From Paralichthys olivaceus (taxonomy: Eukaryota > Chordata > Actinopteri > Pleuronectiformes > Paralichthyidae), in NCBI RefSeq assembly GCF_024713975.1, contig NC_091111.1, forward strand, positions 11,419,001 to 11,483,000: DNA of 64,000 bases, read 5' to 3'. Each line of letters starts with the position of its first letter. The first letter of the stretch is position 1. Under the pieces are notes generated by a model, which was given only the letters and a program-made list of their open reading frames with translations, was not told where the DNA came from and did no database searches. This document shows positions 23,001-35,000 of the stretch, piece by piece. The position numbers were made by a program, and so were the translations under genes.

Positions 23001-26000
23001 CAGATCCTGGAGAAATACCAACAGCTGATTCAGCAACCAGCAGACCTTCAGGTATACCAATTTGACAGCTATCTTGCTGGTTGTTCTCCCTGGTATGGAG
23101 ATGACCTTTATGGAAAATGAAAAGGTCAAAAGTCAGCATAGTATGTGTAGTCAAACCAAAAAATAGTATCTAGGAGGTGCAAAAGATTTCAGTTACCTAC
23201 ATGAGATCAATTAAATGTATTATTTCCCTTATTTCCTTTATTACAGTCAATGTCTCCTGAAATGCAGCTGAGGCACTATGAAATGCAACAACAGCAGTTC
23301 ACCCCTTTATTTCAAGACTGGGATCGCTCATTTGTCTTGTGGTATGAGCAGTTCAAGACTTATCCCCACAAAGACCAACTGCAGGACTATGAGCACCAAT
23401 GGAAGCAATGGCAGGAGCAGATGAATGCCACCAATGCCCACCTTCAAGAAAGGATGGCCACTCTGACTGCCATGGTGCCATTTGCCTCAGGCCAGTATAA
23501 CAGTGGAATGATGGGACAATATGGCCAGTACCCTGGACAAGACATGCAAATGCAGCAGCAGTCACTAAACGTGGGTATACAGCATTCTACAAGTGCTGTT
23601 GGTCCCAGATCTCAAGGTCCACTGCCTACAGGGTTTGGGCCACACCAGGAATCACCTGCTGGACCTCCTGTGAGAGGAATTGGTCCTTCAGGCATCGGAG
23701 CACAATCCTCAGGTCCCCCCACAATTCCGCCACCAAGCTTCAACAGTGCACAAGGTCCACGGTTAGTAGGAATTGATTTACAACAATGTGATTGTTATTT
23801 GTTTAATTAAAAGTTATACTAGTTGAGGTATGGCTGACAAATAGACTGCACTAACTGGCACTCAATATCAGTTGAGATGAACGCAATCCATATACCATAT
23901 TTCCCCTTCAACCCAGCTCCTATAATCAATATATTTTTTACAATTGGGTTTCAATTGCATATAAATCTGGCTACCCTATTGATAGATTATATTTAACTGG
24001 GGATGGCCTTTTTATAAGCTTCCGGTTGGAGCACAGCTGATGACTGTTGACAAGTACAGGCAGTTGCCATTGCAGCATTTATTTCTGTTACTCCCATTAC
24101 CTTATTTGGTTCTTCAGCCAGCACACAAGTCCTTAAATTTGTTATGTTTCCTGAGTAAGGTAGCACTTTCTACAAAGTCGGCAATGTTGTTTTATGTTCT
24201 TAATCTTTTCTGAAATTATTTGTTAAAACAACTTCAGATTTGACCAACCACAGCAGCGCTTTGATGGTCCCCCAAGATTCGACCAACCACGGCAGCGTTT
24301 TGATGGTCCCCCAAGGTTCGACCCCCCACAGCAACGCTTTGATGGTCCCCCAAGGTTTGAGCAACCACGGCAGCGCTTTGATGGTCCACCAAGGTTTGAC
24401 CAGCCACAGCAGCGTTTTGATGGTCCCCCAAGGTTTGACCAGCCACAACAGCGTTTTGATGGTCCATCACGGTTTGACCAACCACGGCAGCGATTTGATG
24501 GTACTCCCAGATTTGACCAACCACGGCAGGGCTTTAATGGGCCTCCCAGATTTGACCAACCACGGCAGCGCTTTGATGGCCCCCCTAGATTTGATCAACC
24601 TCGATTTGGGCAACAGCCAAGGTTTGAACAACCCCCTAGGCATCCTGGCCCTCCGCTTGGTTTTGAGCGTCCTCCTCTGCTCCAGCAAAAACAACAGCAA
24701 GGTCTCCAACCTAAAGCAGAAATGGCCACTAAAACACCTGTTGGTGTGGACTCCAAGACAACTGAAAAATCTGATGTACAGCCACAATCTGAAAAAGAAA
24801 ACAGTGACTCAAGGCCAGATGACAAGGCCAAAGCCGAAGACTTGACAGATGATAACATGCTTGAAAATGAAGGGTTTTTTGTCCAGAATGACCCCATTCC
24901 TCAGACATTACAGACAAACAAAAATGTAGAGGAGTCAGATTCCAATAATGCATCTGGTAATGTTGTAAATCCTGCAAACCCTGCACCTCTCAAAAAAAAG
25001 CCTTCAGTAACTGTTTCTTCTTCTTCTACTGTGGCATCAAAAACTACTGTTCCTGAAAAACCCAGCAAATCAGAGGAAAAGTGTGTAAACAACAAACCCC
25101 CAATGGTTCCAAAGCCCCCAGGAATCAAACAGGAACCACAAGCTTCTGGTGAAAAGCAGTCAAGACCAGAGCCTTCGAGGCCTCTCCCTGGGAGGGGACG
25201 GGGTCAGCCCCCAGTGCCTGTACAAGTGCCTGGACGTGGCCGTGGGCAGAGGGGCCGTGGAGAGTTTAGAGGAGCAAACGCTGTCCCGCTAGGAGAGGAG
25301 ATGGCAGAAATGTCCTACAACTACATGCCACCCGAAGAGGATTTAGGGATAGCAGAAGATCAGGAAGAAAGTCACTGGGAAGATCCCTCATACGAGGACT
25401 TTGCTTGTGAGGAATCTGAGGTGCCTACTGAAGATATGTGGATGCCAGAGGAAGATCAATTTCAAACAGAGGAAGAGTATTATCAAGAGCCAATAGGAGG
25501 ACCACCTATGGGGAGAGGCAGGCCTCCTATGATGAGAGGAAGGCCCCCTATGATGAGAGGAGGGCCACCAATGATGAGGGGAGGGCCCCCAATGATGAGA
25601 GGTGGACCACCTATGGTTAGAGGAGGGCCGCCAATGATGAGAGGAGGCCCACCTATGGGAAGAGGTGGCCCTCATATGGGTAGAGGTGGGCCGCCTATGG
25701 GTAGAGGTGGGCCACCTATGGGTAGAGGAGGTCCACCTATGGGTAGAGGGGGTCCACCAATGGGTAGAGGGGGTCCCCCAATGGGAAGAGGAGGGCCACC
25801 TATGGGAAGAGGAGGACCACCTATGGGAAGAGGAGGACCACCTATGGGAAGAGGAGATCCAATGGATATGCACTGGGAAGAACCTGAATCAGCTGAGTAC
25901 TCGGAGGAAGTGGACCCTTATTGGGGAGAAATGAGACCATTAATGAGAGGAATGAGACCCCCGTTTCCACCTGGCCGTGGTCGCCCTCCACGTGGTCATC

Positions 26001-29000
26001 CTGGTTTCTTGCACCAAGGAAGGGGACGTCCCCCTCATCCAGCACATGGACCAATGGATCATGACCTGTTAGGCCACGAAATGGACACTAATGATCCTGA
26101 AACCGATGCAGCAGGACACCCCATGTACCATGGACATGACCCTCACAACCATCCAATGCATCCCGATGTAGGAAGAGGCAGACGTCGTGTGCCACCACCA
26201 CACCATGAAATGATGGATACTATGGAGGAGCATATGTATGATGAAGGAATGGATGGATGGCAACCACCACATGGCAGAGGACCTCCTCTGCCTCCACATG
26301 AGTTAATAGGTAGGGGAGGAGCGAGGAGCAGACCTATGGGTCGAGGATTGGGAAGAGGAATGTGGCGGCCAGGTCCAACACATGAAGAATATCAAGAGGG
26401 ATATAATGAGGTTTTCGTTGAGGATTATGGCCATGGGGAAGACAGGTACAGCTGGCGGCCACCACAGGACTGTCCTACTGATGAACATGAGCATGAGGCC
26501 AAGTTCTATAAGTCTGAATGGGACAGAGATCGTGCTCCACCTGAAAGGGACTATCCCCCCCGCAGGCCTCCACCAGACACCTTCAGGGATGGTCATTGGC
26601 CAGAGGAAAGAGAAAGAGAAAAAGGACCCCCATATCCATTTGATGAGCATGAAAGGGGAAGAGGAGAACTTAGAATTCGTGAATATAGGGAAGAGCCACC
26701 ATACCGCCAGGAGGAGCCACCGTTCCCACCACCACCTTCGACTGAATGGGATAGACCTTCAAGACTCCCTCCACCACCAGAGAGAGGGTATCCACCTGAC
26801 TATGAAGATCGCAGACCTCGCTATGATGAGCAAAGGGGAGAGCTTTCTTTGAATAAACTTCCACCACCAGCTCCAACTGCACCTGTCACAAACCTACCAG
26901 AGAGCTCAGTTGAACCAGCATCAGGAGCAGCCGGCGCTAATGTACTTGCTCTCTCCCAACGCCAGCATGAGATCATCTTGAAAGCTGCTCAAGAGCTTAA
27001 ACTGATAAGGTAATTTTTAGACTTTCATTATCGATTCCTATCCTAGGCTCACACAGTTACCTTTTGACTTAACCCTTGCAGCATCTTGTCATGCTAATGG
27101 AAGTGTTATTAGCAAGGTTTAGAAATATTCAGCTCTGAGATTTCTACCTCCACCCAAAAACCTGATTGACCCACCGTAGTGATCCAAGCCGGTAGGCTCT
27201 TAAGTCTTTTGTTTTTTTACTGTTGTGCCATTGTATTACATAGAGAACTGCAAGAGGGGAAGAACCCTGGTCCTGAGCCCCAGCCTGCACCAACTGACAT
27301 CTTGCCTGATCTCCCTGCTGGTCTCCTCGGTTTGGAGATCCCACCAGAAGTCAGGAATGTTTTGAAGGTAAATGAAGATTACACGCTACTATCTTAGACA
27401 CATGCTAGAGAGTGGATTGCTGTAAAACTTGCACAGACATTGGTTATGCATGTAAAGAGCACCATGGCCTCTAGAGGACACTAGGCAGACCTTAACAGTC
27501 CATACGTCTTTACTCAATCTATTTTAAATATATTTCTATGTTACCATCTTATAATTCAATGTAAGATTTATATAAAATCAACATTCTCATCCTCAGGGCA
27601 TGAGTGCAGCTGCACAGACAGTCACAACTGAGCCTGTGTCTTGGGATACAAAGCCGACTGCTAGAGATTACCAGTCGGTCCTCCCTGCTGCTCCCACAGC
27701 TTCAGTGATTCCAAAGACTGTGGATTATGGGCATGGACATGGTATGAGCAGCAAAGATGAACATGTTTCTGTATTTTAACTGAATAAACAGGCCCATTTC
27801 CAGACACTGTTGCTGATATTAACTCTCCTTTCAGAGCCTGGTGCCACTGTTGAGCGGATGTCTTATGGTGAAAGGATTGTGCTGAGGCCTGACCCAGTGC
27901 AGTCAGACAGGGGTTATGAAAAAGGTTAGTTTAAATACTGTAAAGCTTTTTATAACTCTAATAGAGCTTCCATCTGTAGTTTTCTTTTCATTGATTAACT
28001 ATTTCATTCTCCTCCTAGAACCTCTTGGTCTCAGAGATCCTTATGGCAGAGACCCTTATTATGAAAGACGATCAGACCCTTACATGGACCGTAGGGAGTA
28101 CAGTAGAGAGAGGGACTTGTACCGAGAAAAGCCTCCGCCTGAATATGAAAGAGATAGATTTGAGAGGGAGCGCTATCCCCCAAGAGAAAGAGAAGACAGG
28201 TAAAATGTCTCTTCCATTTTCCCTTAAACTATGGGGAAGTTTGTTCCATACATATGTAATGTGCGTTTCTGTGTGTTTATTTTTGATTCAAGCACACACT
28301 CCATGGTTGATGAAAGGTACTATATTACATTGTGTACCACATTGTAATCAGTGATTACTGTGTGCAAAATTCCGTTGAGGAAATGACGCTTGGCACTCCT
28401 CTGTGCAGATCTCCACTGGCACCACTTCTACGCTCAGGATTCAGGGAGCGAGAGTGGGATCCTCGTAATCGTGACCGAAGTGGCAGTCGTGATCGAGAGG
28501 AACATTACGGAAGGCCTGGCTACGACAGACCTCCCTATGAGCGTGCCTCACTTGACCGCAGTGGGCCTGAGCGTTACAGTCATAGCTCATCACCTTACGG
28601 TACGTCCCATCCTGCATCTGTTATCAGATGTGTATTCACATACCACTGCTGTGTTTGGTAGGATTTCATTGCACAAGATGCATGATGAATGATATGTGTA
28701 GAAGCACATTTTAAATTGATAAAAGAAAATACAATTTGGTGGGATACCTGAAGTGCAAACAATATTACAGTGGAAAGAAGAAGTTATCCAGAGGACAGAG
28801 GGCCTTCCATTGCACCACCTCTACCACCACCACCTCAGCCACCCCCACGAATCGAGAAGAAGCCAGAAATCAAGAATATTGATGATATCCTCAAACCACC
28901 TGGCAGATCATCTCGACCTGAAAGGGTAAATAGCAGTATTTTTGATGTAACTATATCATTTATTATTAGTTTACACAGTATTCAGTTGTTATTCAAAATA

Positions 29001-32000
29001 TTTATTCTAACAGATAGTCATCATAATGAGAGGGCTTCCAGGAAGCGGAAAAAGCCATGTTGCAAAGCTCATACGGGTGAGTGGACCGTTACCAGCAAAT
29101 CAGCAATGTAATTATAATGTAACTGAACTTTAAACATAAAATACAAAAAGAACAAGAAAACCATTCATAGACTAAACCTAGCTCTTTAAACATGTTGACA
29201 ATATTAAGGATAAGGAGGTCGACTGTGGTGGTGCCCCCCCGAGAGTTCTTGTATTGGACGACTATTTCATGACGGAGGTTGAGAAAGTTGAGAAAGACCC
29301 AGACACCGGGAGGAGGGTCAAAACCAAGGTGAGTCTGGCATACAACAATTACAAAGTGTTTCTGAAGTTTACAATTTGATGGAAAATTAAATAGAAATAA
29401 AATATATTGCTGTTGTGAATATGAGGACAGATGTAACACAATAATCTGTGTTGCAGGTTCTTGAATATGAGTATGAGCCAGAGATGGAGGACACGTACAG
29501 GAGCAGCATGCTGAAGACATTTAAGAAAACTCTGGATGACGGCTTTTTCCCCTTCATCATTTTAGACACTGTTAATGACCGAGTCAAACATTTTGATCAG
29601 TTCTGGAGTGCAGCCAAAACTAAAGGCTTTGAGGTGAGTTGTGTTCATAATTGAGAAAATATTGTTCCAGTCTGCTCTGTGCTAAACAAGTATTTTTTTA
29701 TTTTTTTTATTTAAAGGTATATCTGTCTGAAATCACTGCAGACAATCAAACTTGCGCAAAAAGAAATGTCCATGGACGTTCACTTAAGGAAATAACGAAG
29801 GTCTGTAAGATCAGTTCGTGCCCTTGTTTTATGAATGTCCATTTTATATATATATATATATGTGTATATAAAGAACACTTATTAACGAAGCATTTTGTAC
29901 ACAGATGTCCAACAACTGGGAGTCGTCACCACGTCACATGGTTCGCTTAGATGTCCGGTCCTTGCTTCAGGATGCTGCTATAGAGGAGGTGGGGTTGTCA
30001 ATACATGGGTGTTTTAAATAGTATTGTTGTTCTTTGTTATAACTTGAGCTAAACTGACATGTGCCTTTTGTTATTAGGTTGAAATGGAAGACTTCAATCC
30101 CGATGACGAGCCCAAGGAACCAAAGAGAGAGGAGGAGGAAGAGGGAGATCTGGTAGGACATGAATATTTTAAGTCCGTAGTCACGTTGTCAGAATCATCT
30201 CCACTTATATGTATTTCCATCTATCACATTATAGTTATTTATTTTCCATTAGTCTTTTACTCATTGTTTGTATTGACCAGGTGTGTTTAACACCAATGAA
30301 AGAAAAAATCATAGGTTAAATGTTTATAATTGATTTGTTATATGATTATGTATTAATTTACAGGTTTAGAGAGCAGAAAGATAGAGGAAAGCAAGACAAT
30401 ACAGTTAATCATTCCATTAATCAAAGGAGCAGTAGCACAGTTGCAGTTAAGCTTTTTTATTTTTTGAGGTATTGCTCAGATTTCAGTTGACATTTTTGAT
30501 GGTTTTCAATTTAATAATAAGTTTTCTGTCTCCATATCAACAGTTTTAAACTTAATATTGTTGCTTTAATGCTACTGCCAAATTTCAGTCAGCTTCATTG
30601 TGGATAATGTTTATATTAGTATGGTAATAGTATGTTTTATCAAAAGACTAAAACAAAAAAATATAAATATCAAAAATCAAAACTGTCAAATAATAGTTCC
30701 ATTTATATTTTTAAAAAATGTTTGTGCTGATCATTCTGTTTAATCAACTGCTGATTATTTTTTAATATGAAATCAAACCGAAATATTTGATTTCAAAAGC
30801 AATGAATGAATGACATTAATTTTTTTACTAAATTAATTTCACAAAGACTCAAATATTTCCTTGAATACAAAGACTGTGTATTGTTAAGTATCAACAGACA
30901 CTGGAGTGTTACCGGGCTAATATGGCCAGACTGACTTAACACGCTTTTAAGATGTTGTACAACTACTCCAGTAAAAATTTAACAAATGACTAGAAAAGTT
31001 AAAGAATTTACTAAACTGTCCCTTTGTTGATAAAATCAACGATTTCATGTCAATTCTCATTACATCCTATGGCTTAGTAAATTGTTTTGAAAGTTTCAAA
31101 ACTTAATGTACCCTATGGTGCCACCTTTGAGGTGACTGTCCCCATGAGGCACATACAAAGCCTGTGACCAAACTTTAGTGAACTGCTGGACAAGTGTATT
31201 CAATTACATGTCATTTTAATAAGTGGACAGAAAGAAGAAAGGAAGGAAAAACACTGAAGCGAGAGGCTACTGGCCTTGTGTTCAGTTGCCTAATAATCAA
31301 ACGCATAAAGAAATCAGCTTTTCCTTAAACTACTGACTTTTTACTAGAGGAATTGTGAATTTTTGTTTGTCGTGTCTCAACAAATGTGTGAAACCGATAA
31401 ACAAGGCCCTTACATTTCATATTTTTGGCTTTTCTGTGCTGAGGTTATCGACGAGACTCAGCATAGAATATAGTCATAGTTTTTAATGTTTTCCACTGTA
31501 AGTGCTAATTCAATGCATAAAGTGGAAATGGATTTCTCTCATGAACTTGCTGCTGCGTTATGCTACAATTACAGGTGGTTGCGATTCATGTAAAACCAGT
31601 AAAACATGAACTGCTAAAAAGTTTCCCATCTAACGTGTCACTGATAGCTTTTTATCCATTATTATTCATTTGTGGTTCAAAATAAAAACCAAATATATCC
31701 GAGAGTACATACTACTAGTAAAATACTATTAGCTTTCAGTCAGTTGCACACAAAACATGCAGATTCAGCCCATTAAAGTTGCAGCAGTGCCTCTTGACGC
31801 CAACATCTGTTAATGTGTATTCTATGGAAAAGAAAACGCCATATTAACATGAAACATTTCATTGTAATCCCTTATTACTTCAAAACCACATACTTGCACT
31901 CTGCACTGACCGTGAGTTTTTATGTGTTTGTATTCATTAGATACTGTAATTAAAAAACAGTCCCTCTTTCATTATAACAACAGTCACAAACATGACTGAG

Positions 32001-35000
32001 TCTGTAAACAAAATAAATCAATTTTAGGAGATAATTTTATTAAACTATATGTAGTACTGAAAAATGGTTAATGTTAATCGCAGTAGCTTCTCTTCCTAGT
32101 CAATAATTGAGAATGGTATTTCATTCATCTCATTAACATTGTTTTCTATGACCTATAAATGGAAAAAAAGAATTTCATTATTGTTGCAATCATCCGGTTC
32201 AGACCTGCAGCTCCACACAGTGAAGACATGTCGTCTCCCAAACCCTTTTTTATTTTGACTTTTCCAGTGATCAAAGTCTGATGTCACACCCTCCGTAAAC
32301 TGAAACCAAACTCTGTCTGAAGCACAGGTCTAAAACTGCTGCAGCACATGAATGACACTTAGTGTTTCTAATATCCATATTCAAAAGCACCATGAGGGTT
32401 TCTAGCACCACCAGGGGTTGAATCCTAAATAAGAACACAGCAATCCTCGAAGAAGAGTTGGGAGAAAATCAACCAATGATCTGTAAACTTGTTAGTTTGT
32501 TGTTTGCTCATCGCTGCTGCAACACCTTAAAGTCAAAATTTGTTTAATTCCAAATGTATTTAAATGTTGCTATTGATCAGATGATGCTTTTATTGCAACT
32601 GAGTTAATTCATATTTTGATATATATTTATAAAGAGGAATACATGCCACAGAGGTATTGGACAATTTTTGATTGTATAAAAGTTTCACTTCTTTCATTGT
32701 AATCTTAGACTGTTGCTCTGTACATTAAAAGAAAGGAACAAAAATCCGACATCATTTTATATTCAAGCTTGAATCAAGAAGTGATGTCTTAGCACCTACA
32801 TGTAAACTAAATACTACAAAACATACTGAATGTAAAGTGTCTACAAATCATCAAAAGTTTTCATCCACAGCCTTTACACACCAGGTTGTTTGCAATGACA
32901 GAATATTTTACGTTGATGGTTCAGTTTGAGCAAATCAAATTAAGAGAAGCTCATTTCATTAACAACAGGGAAAGACAGGCTCTTATTGAAAGCAGCTGAT
33001 TTAAAACATTTTACCTAAGGGCTTTAATGCAGGGTACTTACTGTGTTTAAGCCACTACACGCTGGTTTAGGTGAATTGACATTTACCCCAAATCTGTATG
33101 TAGCTTAATATAATACTTAACAAATACTGAGGTAAAGGGATGGTGCTGCTACACCATCGTACTTTGTTGTAGAACCATTCTTCCTTATTTTGATTTACCA
33201 CTCACTGCAGTACGGTTGGATGTGGTCACATGTTGTGTGTTAAACTTGTGACTACACTACGGTGATGTAGTATTGAACAGCAGTACAAGTGCTTTACTGC
33301 ACAGTGTGTTTTTTTTGTCTTCCATGAATAATCAGATCAGATCTTGGCTGTTTGCTTCAGGAATTGTCCAGGTGCTGGAGTGCTCTGGTTCCACCTCTTT
33401 CCTCCTGTCATAAAACATGTAGAAAAGTTACGGTGCGTTCTCAAGAACAGCTCATCCAAAAACCTTCAATACATCCTCCACATCATTTAGTCGATACAAG
33501 TTTGAAGTCGGTTGGATGAGCGATTGTTGAGAAAATAAAAAAACAGATAAAAAAATAAGTTTCCCCACATGTGTAGTTTGAGTCCTTATTATTTGTCAGG
33601 ACTGAAATCATTTGAAACAAACAGCGGCTGATTGACATCTCTCACAATAACTGAAAACATCTGTGTGAGTGAATAGTGATTTTAAAATAGTTTGACCAAT
33701 GTGATTTACACAGTTCTCAGCACATTAACAAAGAAAAGTTTGACCTAAAAACAACAAATAAATAGTAATAAATGCATAAATATTTCTTAGAATTAATACT
33801 CTCATTTGAAAAAACGTATAATGTATTTTATTGGAATTATTATTCAGCACTTAATATATACTCTGTGGTCAGTTCCCTCTGAAACGATGTCCCCTGTTTT
33901 AACTCGGATAGATAGATTTGATTGTTGACCATGTGCCATATATCTGAAGTTCTTAAAAGTGGATGAAAACTTTTTGCTGTCAAAACAACACTTCACCTCT
34001 GTTCACTCCATCTGTGAATAGATTTTTAGATGTTGTTACAGTGAAACTGTAAAAAGAATTTATGAATCACTAACAGTGACGGAAACATGTGTAAATGTGT
34101 ATCACCCATGAACCCAGTAAACATGTTAACATGCATAAATCATAACATTATTAACAGTGATGTGCTACAGATTTAATCAGCCTTACATTTATTTTATGAC
34201 TTGACTTGAGGTTCTATCCTCTGTCATGTAACTGGTAGTAAAGAGTTTGGCAGGTTTTATTTTCATGGCTAAAGCTGCCTTTGAATAACTGACCTGTTTC
34301 TTCAGGTGAGCTTGAGCACGGCTAAATAAATAAAAATAAAATAAATAAAAAATGAAAAAGGTATCAGCTATTAAACTAAAGGTCACTCACATGAGGGCTC
34401 ATCATAACCCTCAAAATCTAAGCATCTGAAATAAAGTCCAAGAATTAAAAATGATCCTGCACTTATTTGAATATACTGTGACTAAAGAGCTGGTCTTGAA
34501 TTTAAATTGATAAACATAACCAAAGAATGAAGTAGAGTGTTGTGGCCAGTGCGGATAGTGGACTGTCAGTCATCTTAGCTAGCCAGCCATCAAAGTGCAA
34601 CTACAACTTTTTTGTTTGTGAATGAATGAGGCTCATGGGTAATATTCTCTGTATGATAGTTGTTAATAATTTGGGGGAGGGAATGACTGTCAAATGGGCG
34701 GATCCAGTGACCTGTAGCTCACACATGCAAATTATATCAAACTACTAGTTTTGCTTTTAGTTTCAAGAAAGGTGACATTTTTCTTAAGTAGACAACAGTA
34801 TCCGTGTTTTCCAAAGGAGGGCACAGCTGTTGGCTATTCTTTGGTTTTGCCTGTGGCCAAGAACTAGGACTTAGTCTGACACACTAGTTTGTATTAACAA
34901 AGGTGAAAATGTTTGTCTTTATTGTACTGAACAAAAAGATAAACACAGCATTCAATATTTATAATTTAAGGGAGGTATGGGATTTCTTATTGTTTTGTAT

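Noticed and set aside
24200..24524. Minus-strand open frames made of repeated WLVKPWGTIKALL-like or VGQTLGDHQNA-like units
   Set aside because: Antisense readings of the 39-bp coding array in ylpm1 exon 5.
24238..25852. Possible CRISPR-like or satellite array
   Set aside because: Repeats are contiguous, lack spacers, stay in frame and sit inside a recognised exon of an animal gene.
25388..25873. 161-codon minus-strand frame rich in His/Ser/Trp
   Set aside because: Antisense reading of the GGPPMGR array; the plus frame has the splice support and the homology.
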